A stretch of 53,100 nt of DNA from the NCBI RefSeq assembly GCF_006546735.2, contig NZ_VICD02000100.1, positions 1 to 53,100 on the forward strand, read 5' to 3'. A program made the position numbers and the translations under genes. Numbering within the stretch: the first letter of the stretch is position 1; each line of letters begins with the position of its first letter. The DNA is from Marilutibacter maris. Its GTDB lineage: Bacteria > Pseudomonadota > Gammaproteobacteria > Xanthomonadales > Xanthomonadaceae. Below the pieces are notes generated by a model that made no database searches, was not told the DNA's origin, and was given only the letters and a program-made list of their open reading frames with translations. Below, piece after piece: positions 43,403 through 51,842 of the stretch.

Positions 43403-44285
43403 GGGAGATCCTGTTGCGCAGCAGCAGGGCGCGGGCGATCAGGCTGACACATAGTACGAACATGGCCAGGACCAGCGCGCCGGCCCAGGCGATGCTCTGC
43501 CAGGACTCGTAGGGACTGCCGGCGAACTGGTACATCACCACCGGCACGCTGGCCATCGGTTGCAGCACGTCGGTGCTCCAGTACTGGTTGCCGAAGGCGG
43601 TGAACAGCAGCGGCGCGGTCTCGCCGGAAATACGCGCCAGCGCCAGCAGGATACCGGTGACGATACCGGCCGAGGCGCTGCGGTACAGCACCTGCACGAT
43701 CACCTTCCACTGCGGGATGCCCAGCGACAGCGCGGCCTCGCGCATCTGCGCCGGTACCAGCCGCAGCATTTCGTCGGTGGTGCGGACCACCACCGGCAGC
43801 ACGATGAAGGCCAGGGCGATGGCGCCGGCGAGGGCCGAGAAGTTGCCGCCGCTCTGCGCCACCACCAGGGTGTAGACGAACAGGCCGAGCACGATCGACG
43901 GGGCCGACAGCAGGATGTCGTTGACGAAGCGGACCACGGTGCCGAGCTTGCGCGCGTTGCCGTACTCGGCCAGCCAGGTGCCGGCGGCGATGCCCAGCGG
44001 GGTGCCGATCAGGATCGCCAGCAGGCACATCACCGCGCTGCCGAAGAAGGCGTTGCGCAGGCCGCCCTCCTGCAGCGGCGGCGGGGTGTCCTGGGTGAAC
44101 AGCGCCCAATCGATGCCGCCGATCGCCTTGGCGGCCAGGGTCCACAGGATCCAGCCGAGGAAGAACAGTCCGAACACCGCGGCGGCGCAGGCCAACACGA
44201 GCGCCAGGGCGTTGATCACGCGGCGCCGGCGGTACAGCGCGTCGGCGGCCTTCAGCTGGGCGGCATCCCTCACGGCGGTGGCCAT
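43395..44285 (-). CDS. pstA: Phosphate ABC transporter permease PstA
   Basis: 296 residues with six predicted helices; inner-membrane half of the phosphate channel. Coupling-loop region [20 protein letters not shown], then QWKVIVQVL is the EAA motif. The end [12 protein letters not shown] is cytoplasmic. ATG 44285 overlaps the pstC stop by one base (TGATG), and the 3' end overlaps pstB by 8, indicating tight translational coupling. Confidence 0.96.
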   Translation of the reverse strand: MATAVRDAAQLKAADALYRRRRVINALALVLACAAAVFGLFFLGWILWTLAAKAIGGIDWALFTQDTPPPLQEGGLRNAFFGSAVMCLLAILIGTPLGIAAGTWLAEYGNARKLGTVVRFVNDILLSAPSIVLGLFVYTLVVAQSGGNFSALAGAIALAFIVLPVVVRTTDEMLRLVPAQMREAALSLGIPQWKVIVQVLYRSASAGIVTGILLALARISGETAPLLFTAFGNQYWSTDVLQPMASVPVVMYQFAGSPYESWQSIAWAGALVLAMFVLCVSLIARALLLRNRISHD

Positions 44286-45253
44286 CAGTTGCCCTCCTTC
44301 TTGGACAGCTTGTGGAGCATGATGCGGGCGATCGCCAACACCACGAAGGTGACCACGAACAGGACGAAGCCGAGCAGCAGCAGGGCCGAGCGGTAGGTCT
44401 CGGTGGCCTCGCCGAAGTCGTTGGCGATCAGCGCGGCAATGGTGGTGCCCGGCTCCAGCAGCGACGGCGAGAAGCGCACGCTGTTGCCGACCACGAAGGC
44501 GACCGCCATGGTCTCGCCGAGCGCGCGGCCGAGGCCGAGGAACACGCCGCCGATCACTGCCGAGCGGGTGTACGGCAGCACGATGTCCCAGGTCACCTCC
44601 CACTTGGTCGAGCCCAGCGCGTAGGCGGACTCCTTCAGCCGGGTCGGCACGGTCAGGAACACTTCGCGCATCACCGAGGAGATGAACGGGATCACCATGA
44701 TCGACAGCACGATGCCCGCGGTCAGCATGCCGATGCCCAGCGGTGGCCCCTGGAACACCGCGCCGATCACCGGCAGGGTGCCGAGGTTGTCGTTGAGCCA
44801 CGGGGTCACGTGCTCGGTCATCACCGGGACCAGCACGAACAGGCCCCACATGCCGTAGATGATCGAGGGGATGCCGGCCAGCAGCTCGATCGCGGTGCCG
44901 ATCGGTCCGCGCGCCCAGCGCGGCGCGACCTCGGTCAGGAAGAAGGCGATGCCGAAGCTGACCGGAACCGCGATCAGCATCGCGACGATCGCGGTGACGA
45001 TGGTGCCGTAGATGGGCACCAGTGCGCCGTACTTGTCCTCCACCGGGTTCCATTCGGTGGTGGTGAAGAAGTCCAGTCCGCTGGCGGCCAACACGTGGCG
45101 GCCGCCCCACAGCATCGACAGGGCGGCGCCGGCCAGTGCGACCAGCACCAGGGCGACGGTGGCCACCAGGACATAACGGAACCAGCGGTCGTTGCGGGCG
45201 TCCTTGACGTCGCGGGACTTGGGGGCGCTGGCGGGAAGGGTGGTCGCGTTCAT
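44285..45253 (-). CDS. pstC: Phosphate ABC transporter permease PstC
   Basis: 322 residues; partner permease of PstA with an N-terminal cytoplasmic tail, six helices and the EAA loop REVFLTVPTRLKESAYALGS, then TKWEVTWDI. ELLAGIPSIIYGMWGLFVLV is a family hallmark. It begins 238 bases after the second pstS gene; the gap holds a GC-rich hairpin (45457-45484), so expression relative to pstS may be stepped down. Confidence 0.96.
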   Translation of the reverse strand: MNATTLPASAPKSRDVKDARNDRWFRYVLVATVALVLVALAGAALSMLWGGRHVLAASGLDFFTTTEWNPVEDKYGALVPIYGTIVTAIVAMLIAVPVSFGIAFFLTEVAPRWARGPIGTAIELLAGIPSIIYGMWGLFVLVPVMTEHVTPWLNDNLGTLPVIGAVFQGPPLGIGMLTAGIVLSIMVIPFISSVMREVFLTVPTRLKESAYALGSTKWEVTWDIVLPYTRSAVIGGVFLGLGRALGETMAVAFVVGNSVRFSPSLLEPGTTIAALIANDFGEATETYRSALLLLGFVLFVVTFVVLAIARIMLHKLSKKEGN

Positions 45254-45456
45254 GCGGGGCCGTCGATGCGGAGCGAAGTGCGTCCGGGGTCTGGAAAAAG
45301 GGCCGTCATCCGGCCGCAGCCGGAAGTGGGCGGCCTTGCCGCCTGCTCATCCACGCGTTGGCAGGGATCCAGGGCCGATGTCCGGGACCTGGGAGAGAGA
45401 CCAGGGATCCGGCACCGGTGCTGGATCCCCGCCTCAGCGGGACGAGGAAACGACGA

Positions 45457-45484
45457 GGGCGCCCGGACAATGCCCCGGGCGCCC
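45457..45484 (-). other. GC-rich hairpin between pstS and pstC
   Basis: gggcgcccgg/ccgggcgccc, a 10-bp perfect stem with an 8-base loop, begins 8 bases after the pstS stop. It has no U-run on the minus strand. It could stabilise the pstS mRNA end or partly terminate. Confidence 0.55.
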
Positions 45485-45491
45485 GGCTGCA

Positions 45492-46583
45492 TTACTTGAA
45501 CTCGGCAGCCCAGTAGGACTCGACCTGCTGCACCAGCTCCGGCGGCAGCGGCACGTAGTGCAGCTCCGAAGCCTGGGCCTGGCCGTTCTCGAACGCCCAC
45601 TTGAAGAAGGCCATCGCATCGGCGCTGCGCTTGGCGTCCTTGGGCTGCTTGTACATCAGGATGAAGTTGGTCGCGGTGATCGGCCAGGCATCGGCGCCCG
45701 GCGCGTTGGTGATCACCAGGTGGAAGTCCTTGGTGTTCGCCCAGTCGGCGGTCGCGGCGGCGGCCTGGAAGCTCTCGGCGCTCGGGGCCACCCAGTTGCC
45801 GGCGGCGTTCTGCAGGGTCGCGTAGGCCATGTTGTTCTGGATCGCGTAGGCCAGCTCGACGTAGCCGATCGAACCCTTGATCTGCTGGACGTAGGAGGCG
45901 ACGCCCTCGTTGCCCTTGCCGCCGACGCCGGTGATCCACTTCACCGACTTGCCTTCACCGACCTGGTCCTTCCAGGCGCTGCTGACCTTGCTCAGGTAGT
46001 TGGTGAAGTTGAAGGTGGTGCCGGAGCCGTCGGAGCGGTGGACCAGGTTGATCTTCAGGTCGGGCAGGGCGACGTCCGGGTTGGCCGCGGCGATCGCCGC
46101 GTCGTTCCACTTCTCGACCTTGCCCAGGTAGATGTCGGCGAGCAGCTCGCCGGTCAGGCGCAGCTTGCCGGCCTCGATGCCCTCGACGTTCAGCACCGGG
46201 ACCACGCCGCCGATCGCCGACGGGAACTGGCCCAGGCCGGCCTCGGCCAGCTCCTCGGGGCTCAGCGGGGCGTCGGAGGAGCCGAAGTCGACGGTGCCGG
46301 CCTTGATCTGGGCGATGCCGCCGCCGGAGCCGATCGACTGGTAGTTCACCTTGGCGCCGGTCTGGGCGTTGTAGTCGGCCGACCACTTGGAGATCAGCGG
46401 GAAGATGAAGGTGGCGCCGGCGCCGGTGATCTCGGCGGCGACCTTGTCCGAAGCCGCCTCCGCGGCGGCCGGGGCGTTGCTGCCTTCGCCCGTGGCCGGG
46501 GCTTCCGACGACGGCTTGCAGGCGGCCAGGGCCAGGGTGGTGGCGAGGGCGAGGACGGCGATACGGGCCGGCGAGGATTTCAT
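45492..46583 (-). CDS. pstS: Phosphate-binding lipoprotein PstS (second copy)
   Basis: 363 residues. Lipoprotein signal with lipobox LALAAC (Cys21), then a Pro/Ala/Glu-rich tether ([20 protein letters not shown]) and the periplasmic phosphate-binding domain: [50 protein letters not shown] 46583 has GGAG 6 bases upstream. It is clearly related to the preceding pstS gene but not identical, and differs in being lipid-anchored. A Pho-box-like repeat at 46647-46664 gives it a possible promoter of its own. Confidence 0.95.
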   Translation of the reverse strand: MKSSPARIAVLALATTLALAACKPSSEAPATGEGSNAPAAAEAASDKVAAEITGAGATFIFPLISKWSADYNAQTGAKVNYQSIGSGGGIAQIKAGTVDFGSSDAPLSPEELAEAGLGQFPSAIGGVVPVLNVEGIEAGKLRLTGELLADIYLGKVEKWNDAAIAAANPDVALPDLKINLVHRSDGSGTTFNFTNYLSKVSSAWKDQVGEGKSVKWITGVGGKGNEGVASYVQQIKGSIGYVELAYAIQNNMAYATLQNAAGNWVAPSAESFQAAAATADWANTKDFHLVITNAPGADAWPITATNFILMYKQPKDAKRSADAMAFFKWAFENGQAQASELHYVPLPPELVQQVESYWAAEFK

Positions 46584-46646
46584 GTATGACTCCATGAGAG
46601 AGAGGCCGGCGCGGGGCCGGCGGGCGGGACTATGAAATGATGTTTT

Positions 46647-46664
46647 TGTTACACCCCTGTTACA
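46647..46664 (-). promoter_or_regulatory. Pho-box-like direct repeat before the second pstS
   Basis: On the minus strand TGTAACA-GGGG-TGTAACA: two perfect 7-base repeats with a 4-base gap, the spacing of PhoB half-sites (consensus CTGTCAT-N4-CTGTCAT, partially matched). It is 64 bases before the ATG. Confidence 0.55.
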
Positions 46665-46743
46665 CCTGTCGGGTCTATGACCCAAGTCCATGAAAAACAT
46701 GGACAAATTCATGTTTCCGACAGGGCGCGCAGGGGCCGGAAAG

Positions 46744-46773
46744 AGCCCGGTTCGGGTACATTCGAACCGGGCT
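46744..46773. terminator. Strong hairpin after the first pstS
   Basis: agcccggttcg and cgaaccgggct form an 11-bp perfect stem with an 8-base loop, 31 bases after the pstS stop. On the minus strand it is followed only by CTTTCC, so it is a weak or partial terminator, or an mRNA-stabilising structure. Confidence 0.55.
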
Positions 46774-46804
46774 TTGTTACATCCGTTCAGGGGTTGGATC
46801 GGCC

Positions 46805-47824
46805 TCAGTAGCCGATTTCGCGGGTCCAGTAGGCCTCGATCTGCTCGGTCAGCGAGTCCGGCAGGGCCACGTAGTCCAGTGCCTTGGCCTGGGCGTCGCC
46901 GTTGGCGTAGACCCAGCGGAAGAACTCGCGGGCCTGGCGTGCGCCGTCGACGTCCTGCGGCTGCTTGCGCATCAGGATGAAGTTGGTGGCGGTGATCGGC
47001 CAGGCCTGCTCGCCGGGGGCATTGGTCATGACCAGGTAGAAGTGCTCGGCCCGGGTCCAGTCGGCGCTGGCGGCGGCGGCCTGGAAGCTGTCGTCGCTGG
47101 GCAGGATGTAGTTGCCGGCGGCGTTCTTCAGGCGCGAGTAGGCCAGGCGGTTCTGCAGCGCATAGGACATCTCGACGTAGCCGATCGCGCCGCGGATCTG
47201 CTTGACGTAGGCGGCGACGCCCTCGTTGCCCTTGCCGCCGATGCCCAGCGGCCACTTGACCGAGGTGCCTTCGCCGACCGAGTCCTTCCATGCCGGGCTG
47301 ACCTTGGACAGATAGTTGACGAAGTTGAAGGTGGTGCCGGAGCCGTCGGAGCGGTGGATCACGGTGATCTTGGTGTCCGGCAGCGTGATGCCGCCGTTGA
47401 GCGCGGCGATGCGCGGATCGTTCCAGTGGGTCACGTTGCCGAGGAAGATGTCGGCCAGCAGATCGCCGTCGAGCTTCATCGCGCCGGAGGCGACGCCGGG
47501 GATGTTGATGATCGGCACCACGCCGCCGATCACCGACGGGAACTGGGCCAGGCCATGCTCGGCCAGCTCCTGCGGCGGCAGCGGCTTGTCGGAGGAGCCG
47601 AAGTCGACGGTGCCGGCCTTGATCTGGGCGATGCCGCCGCCGGAGCCGATCGACTGGTAGTTGACGCGCTTGCCGGTGGCTTCGGCATAGTCGGCCGACC
47701 ACTTGCTCATGACGGGATAGACGAACGAAGCGCCGGCGCCGGTCACGTCCGAGGCGGAGGCATTGAAGCTGAGGCCGGCGGCGAGCGCGAGCGCGGCCAG
47801 CGCGGTGCGGGAGGCGTGGATCAC
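46805..47824 (-). CDS. pstS: Phosphate-binding protein PstS (first copy)
   Basis: 339 residues with an ordinary signal peptide (about 1-24, LSFNASA) and no lipobox Cys, so it is soluble in the periplasm. Binding-site segments [40 protein letters not shown] and [11 protein letters not shown] match the second copy. It lies downstream of the OprP-type porin gene, beyond a terminator, and upstream of the lipoprotein paralogue. Together they suggest a relay from outer-membrane porin to free and then tethered binding proteins; that is inference. Confidence 0.95.
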   Translation of the reverse strand: MIHASRTALAALALAAGLSFNASASDVTGAGASFVYPVMSKWSADYAEATGKRVNYQSIGSGGGIAQIKAGTVDFGSSDKPLPPQELAEHGLAQFPSVIGGVVPIINIPGVASGAMKLDGDLLADIFLGNVTHWNDPRIAALNGGITLPDTKITVIHRSDGSGTTFNFVNYLSKVSPAWKDSVGEGTSVKWPLGIGGKGNEGVAAYVKQIRGAIGYVEMSYALQNRLAYSRLKNAAGNYILPSDDSFQAAAASADWTRAEHFYLVMTNAPGEQAWPITATNFILMRKQPQDVDGARQAREFFRWVYANGDAQAKALDYVALPDSLTEQIEAYWTREIGY

Positions 47825-47905
47825 GGTGGGATTCCTGTAAGGGTGGTCAGGAGGTGCGGGAGGCTGCGGGTACCCCTGCGGCGGCGGTCGACGCGGCAGC
47901 CAGGG

Positions 47906-47937
47906 AAAAAAGAGGCGCGGTCGGGGAACCGCGCCTC
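47906..47937 (-). terminator. Terminator of the OprP-like porin gene
   Basis: Minus strand: 10-bp stem (gaggcgcggt/accgcgcctc), 6-base loop, UUUUUU, 31 bases after the porin stop. Confidence 0.92.
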
Positions 47938-47968
47938 GGAGTAGCCCAATGGGAGAGAGAGGAGGGGC

Positions 47969-49138
47969 TTACCAGAAGAACTGTGCGCGGGCTTCGATGA
48001 TGTTCGGGCTGTCGTCGACGCCGCGACGCTCGCTGTCGACCTTCACGTAGTCGACCATGAACTTGAAGTTCGAGCGCCAGTAGTAGTTCACGCCGACGGT
48101 CCAGGTATCCATCTGGCCGCCCTGGACGATGCCGTCGTCCAGATCCAGGGTGTCGTAGCGCAGGCCCAGCTGCCACATGCCGCTGGCCGGGTTCTCGGCG
48201 CCGGAGGTGCCGGGGACGCCGCCCTTGTTGGTCCAGGTCTCGCCGGTGACGTTCCACACGCCGCTGATGTAGCCGCCGCTGCTGTCGAAGTCGCTGCCGG
48301 GCTGGCTGGCGAAGCCGGTGTCGTAGCGGTCGACCGAGTTCATCATGTACTCGGCCTGCAGCTTGAACGGGCCATGCACCCAGAACGACTCCAGGCCGAT
48401 CGTCGAGGTGCGGTCGGCGTTGAGGATGCCGCTGCTGCCGGTGTCGATCAGGCGGTTGGACAGGTCGGCGTCGGGACGGGCGCGCCAGCGGATGGTGTCG
48501 CCGTCGACGTCGTAGTTGGCGTAGGAGGCGCCGATGTAGAAGACGTTGCCCTTCTCGTTGATCGGTGCCCAGCCGCCGCGCAGGCCGAAGCCGCTGCCGT
48601 GCGCGCGGTTGCGGGTCAGCTCGCGGCCGAAGTAGCTGGCGCTGACCTGCCAGTCGTCGCTGCCGATGTTGTAGCTGGCACCCAGGCGACGACCCACCGC
48701 GAAGGTGTTGGTGATCATCGCCTTGGAGATGAAGTCGTTGTTCTTGGTCGAGGACAGCTCTTCCATGCTGTTGGGCTGCTTGAACTGGCCGACCTGCACG
48801 TAGTGCTTCTTGTCGCCGCCGATCTTGTACTTGACGTTGGCGTCGAGGAACTTGCCGTCGCCGGAAGCGTCGTAGCCCAGCACCCAGTCGATGTTGCCCG
48901 GGCCCTTGCCCTTGAGCACCAGCTCGGCGCGGCGCAGGCCGAAGTCGGTGTCGTCGCCATCGCTGCCGTCGGCATCGAGATTGGCGACGTCATTGTCGTA
49001 CCAGTAACCGTCGGTCTGCAGCAGCCCCTCGAAGCTCACTTCGGAGCCGCCGATCACGTCGATGGCGACTTCCGCGTGGGCGGCCGGCGCGACGCAGGCG
49101 AGGATGGCGAGAGCGAGAGGGGCGGGGATGAGTTTCAT
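47969..49138 (-). CDS. Phosphate-selective porin (OprP/OprO family)
   Basis: 389-residue outer-membrane beta-barrel. Signal peptide 1-22 (CVAPAAHA), then strands typical of OprP/OprO (FGLRRAELVLKGKGPGNIDW, VQVGQFKQPNSMEELSSTKN, FMVDYVKVDSERRG) and a terminal aromatic (ARAQFFW). It passes phosphate or polyphosphate through the outer membrane under starvation. A Pho-box-like site precedes it. It opens a run of phosphate genes on one strand that ends with phoU. Confidence 0.92.
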   Translation of the reverse strand: MKLIPAPLALAILACVAPAAHAEVAIDVIGGSEVSFEGLLQTDGYWYDNDVANLDADGSDGDDTDFGLRRAELVLKGKGPGNIDWVLGYDASGDGKFLDANVKYKIGGDKKHYVQVGQFKQPNSMEELSSTKNNDFISKAMITNTFAVGRRLGASYNIGSDDWQVSASYFGRELTRNRAHGSGFGLRGGWAPINEKGNVFYIGASYANYDVDGDTIRWRARPDADLSNRLIDTGSSGILNADRTSTIGLESFWVHGPFKLQAEYMMNSVDRYDTGFASQPGSDFDSSGGYISGVWNVTGETWTNKGGVPGTSGAENPASGMWQLGLRYDTLDLDDGIVQGGQMDTWTVGVNYYWRSNFKFMVDYVKVDSERRGVDDSPNIIEARAQFFW

Positions 49139-49177
49139 TGGGCTGGCCCTTGGGGCATGGGAAGAGTGGGCGCAGCG

Positions 49178-49207
49178 TATGTAGTGATGATGACGCTCGT
49201 ATGACAG
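49178..49207 (-). promoter_or_regulatory. Pho box and -10 of the OprP-like porin gene
   Basis: Minus strand: CTGTCAT-ACGA-GCGTCAT (49190-49207), two 7-base half-sites with the standard 4-base gap; the first is perfect and the second has two differences. A TACATA -10-like box follows (49178-49183). The site is about 50 bases before the ATG. Confidence 0.7.
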
Positions 49208-49411
49208 CCATGTCTTCTTGCTGTCCTCGGGGCGTCATGTGACATGTTCGTGAGTGCTTGTCGGTTATTTCTTTAATTTCAATAGCTTGAATCAAGTTTT
49301 CTGTAATTTCACTGAAATCCATCCGGTCACCGCGGAGCCTGGGTGCGACTGCTGTCGAGGCGGTTGCCGGCTTTGTGGCGGTGTTGTTTCAGATCCGGGC
49401 GCGGGTGCCGG
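49208..49411. other. Intergenic region between porin and gspN, with an AT-rich stretch
   Basis: About 200 bases between gspN and the porin promoter. 49262-49320 is strikingly AT-rich for this DNA. It may hold UP-element-like promoter sequence or the 3' end of the gsp transcript. No gene is supported; a possible short minus-strand frame from 49322 runs into unprotein-like sequence. Confidence 0.35.
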
Positions 49412-50140
49412 TCAGTACGGCAAGCGTCCCCGGTCGCTGCGTTCCAGCCCGGCCGCGCCCGGTTCGAAACCCTGCGCCTGCAGTCCGAGGGCGATGCCCG
49501 GCAGGTCGCTGCGTATCGTGGCGCGGGCGTCGTATCCGCCGTTCGCATCGATGTCGATCGCGATCGTGGCCGCCTCGATGCCGGGCGGGAGGCTGCCGGC
49601 GGGTGCGAGTTCGATGCGGGCGACGGGCCCGGCGCACACCGCGCGTCCGTCGAGCCGGAGCGCCGGGCCCGGATCGCCGCCGCCGGCGTCGGCGTCCAGT
49701 TGGAGGTCGAGACCGATCCGGCCGCCGGCGTTCTCGCAGCGACCGTCGCGGAACAGCGCGGTGGCGCCGTCCAGGTTCAGGCGCAGGTCGGCGCCGGGCC
49801 ATGCGTGCGCGCTCAGCCCGAGTTCGCCATGAGCGTCGCGCAGTCCCCGCACCCGGCCGCGTACCACGGTCGCACGCAAGTGCGGGCTGGCCAGCGCCCA
49901 GTGCTGTTGTCCGTACAGCAGCGGCAGCACCCGCAGCCGAAGGTCCAGCGTATCCAGTGCGATCGCGCCCCAGCGGGCGCCGCGCAGCTGGCCGGACCAC
50001 AGGCTGCCGGACACCTCCCGCGCCTGCAGGGGGCCGTCGCCGGCGAACGCGTCCAGGGCGATGCGCAGCGGCAACAGCAGCACCAGCATCGCGATGCAGG
50101 CGGCCACGAACACCGCCAGCAGTCGCAGGCGCCGTCTCAT
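49412..50140 (-). CDS. gspN: Type II secretion system protein N
   Basis: 242 residues with an N-terminal membrane anchor (LRLLAVFVAACIAMLVLLLP) and a periplasmic domain starting ALDAFAGDGPLQAREVSGSL, then WSGQLRGARWG, the GspN/XpsN hallmark. XpsN forms a complex with XpsL and XpsM and contacts the secretin in Xanthomonas. ATG 50140 overlaps the gspM stop by four bases. In Xanthomonas gspD follows gspN; here no gspD follows and the OprP-like gene lies downstream. Confidence 0.87.
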   Translation of the reverse strand: MRRRLRLLAVFVAACIAMLVLLLPLRIALDAFAGDGPLQAREVSGSLWSGQLRGARWGAIALDTLDLRLRVLPLLYGQQHWALASPHLRATVVRGRVRGLRDAHGELGLSAHAWPGADLRLNLDGATALFRDGRCENAGGRIGLDLQLDADAGGGDPGPALRLDGRAVCAGPVARIELAPAGSLPPGIEAATIAIDIDANGGYDARATIRSDLPGIALGLQAQGFEPGAAGLERSDRGRLPY

Positions 50141-50655
50141 GCGCCGTCCCCCGCGTCTGCGCCTGTCGACGCGGCGGCTTCCAAGGTGTCGAAGCCGACC
50201 TCGACCCGCAACGCGCCGTCGCGTCTTTCCACGTGCAGCGTGTCCGGTCCGATCCCGTGGTCGTGCCGCAGACCGGCCAGCCAGGCGAACAACGGCTCCG
50301 ACTGGACCCTGTCGATGCCCAGCACCAGTGCGCCGTGCTCGTCGCGGCGGCGACGGCTGACCGCGATCCCGGCATCGGCGGCGCTGTCGAGCAGAGCCCG
50401 GGTGCCGGGACGGCCGCGGTCGTCCCGCTCCCGGACAAGACGCAGTTCCGAGGCCAGTCCGCGCACCGCCGTGGCATCGGCGGCGGCGCGGTCGTAGCCG
50501 GCCCGCGCCGCGTCGCGCAGGTACCGCAACGGGGTCAACAGCGCGTACCAGTAGGCGAAGGCGGCGAGCATCACCAGCATTGTCGCGACCATCGTCCGTT
50601 CGCGGTCGTCGCGCGCGCGCCACCACTCCGCGATCCGCCGCGGTTGTCCGTTCAT
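50137..50655 (-). CDS. gspM: Type II secretion system protein M
   Basis: 172 residues: short cytoplasmic N-terminus (EWWRARDDRERTMVATMLVM), one membrane helix, then a periplasmic ferredoxin-like domain (SEPLFAWLAGLRHDHGIGPD, then TLHVERRDGALRVEVGFDTL). Inner-membrane platform component that partners with GspL. Overlaps gspL upstream and gspN downstream by four bases each. Confidence 0.87.
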   Translation of the reverse strand: MNGQPRRIAEWWRARDDRERTMVATMLVMLAAFAYWYALLTPLRYLRDAARAGYDRAAADATAVRGLASELRLVRERDDRGRPGTRALLDSAADAGIAVSRRRRDEHGALVLGIDRVQSEPLFAWLAGLRHDHGIGPDTLHVERRDGALRVEVGFDTLEAAASTGADAGDGA

Positions 50656-51842
50656 GGTCTGGCCTCCATCGGCGTGTCGCTGCGGGGCGGTCGCTCGTCG
50701 ATCCGGATCGTGGTGGACAGACCGCCGCCGCCATCGCGGGTGTCGCCCACCTCCAGCCGCAAGCCGGCATCCGACAGGCGCCTGCGCAGTTCATCGAGGT
50801 CGCCGCGGGCCGGGTGGGCGACGACGGCCTCCAGGGCCTTGTCGCGACGGTAATCCAGACGCTCCAGTTGCAGCGTCGGGATCGTCGAGATCGCGCCATG
50901 CAGCGCGGCGTTGAGGCGGGCGAAGCGGTCGCCGGCCGCGGTCGAGATCAAGGCGTCCTGGAGCGAGGTGATCGGGTCGCCGCCGGCGGTGGCGCCGAGG
51001 TCCTGGACGGTGGCCGCGGTCTCGCTCCGCAATGCCGATGCGGCGATGCCGTAGCGGGCCGCCCCGACCGCGACGAGCAGCAGGGGGGACAACGCGAGCA
51101 GCCCCGCCAGCAGTGCGACCCGACGCCAGCGGGGCAGGTCCGAAGGTTGCGCCTCGGCGCGCGCGAAGCGGCCCTGGAGCAGGTCGACCGACGCTGCCAC
51201 CGCGCCCCGGGCCAGAACCGCCTCGACCTGGCCGGTGTCGGCGACCGGCGTCGTCGGTGGAGCACCGGCAAGCACCGTTTCGGCCAGCCCGGCTTCGCAG
51301 CCGAATGCCAGTTCCGGGGCGCGTACCAGCCATTGGCCGTCGCGCTCGAACACGGTCGCGGCCGCCGTGCGGGCCTCGTCCCGGTCCGGCGCCTGCGGTG
51401 CCGGCAGCAGCATGTAGTCGGGGATCGCCATGTCCGGCTCGAAACCGAGCGTCCGGGCGCGGTCGAGGTGATGCCGCAGCACCGCCGGGGCGAGGTACAG
51501 CACTTGCCGGCGCGTACCCGCGTCGGGCGGCGCAGCGAGCACCACGTGCAGATCGTCGCCACCGCCGGCGAGACGCTCTTCGAGCAGCAGCCTCGCCGCG
51601 GCCAGTGCCTGGGCTTCGTTGCGGGCCTTCAGTTCCAGCCACTGGCTGCCGACCTGGTGGCCGGGTATCGCCAGGATGCAGCGGACCCCGGACGATCGAC
51701 CGGATGCCGGCGCGGCGTCCGCGGCCAGCGGGCCGCGCGTGCGGATCGAGCCGTCGGCATCGATCCACAGGCATTGCAGGGTGTCGTCCTGCGCCGATGG
51801 CAACAGCAGGAGGGAAGCGGGAACGGAGGGCGGGTGTTTCAT
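50652..51842 (-). CDS. gspL: Type II secretion system protein L
   Basis: 396 residues. A cytoplasmic actin-like domain (about 1-240) docks the GspE ATPase. One membrane helix follows (VALLAGLLALSPLLLVAVGA), then a periplasmic domain with LERLDYRRDKALEAVVAHPA. Start ATG 51842 overlaps the gspK stop by four bases. Divergent N-terminus is usual for GspL. Confidence 0.88.
   Translation of the reverse strand: MKHPPSVPASLLLLPSAQDDTLQCLWIDADGSIRTRGPLAADAAPASGRSSGVRCILAIPGHQVGSQWLELKARNEAQALAAARLLLEERLAGGGDDLHVVLAAPPDAGTRRQVLYLAPAVLRHHLDRARTLGFEPDMAIPDYMLLPAPQAPDRDEARTAAATVFERDGQWLVRAPELAFGCEAGLAETVLAGAPPTTPVADTGQVEAVLARGAVAASVDLLQGRFARAEAQPSDLPRWRRVALLAGLLALSPLLLVAVGAARYGIAASALRSETAATVQDLGATAGGDPITSLQDALISTAAGDRFARLNAALHGAISTIPTLQLERLDYRRDKALEAVVAHPARGDLDELRRRLSDAGLRLEVGDTRDGGGGLSTTIRIDERPPRSDTPMEARP

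Noticed and set aside
48990-49322. Minus-strand frame beginning MDFSEITENLIQAIEIKEIT
   Set aside because: Only the AT-rich first part looks odd; it then passes through the porin promoter and overlaps the porin gene in another frame with Arg/Pro-rich artefact sequence.
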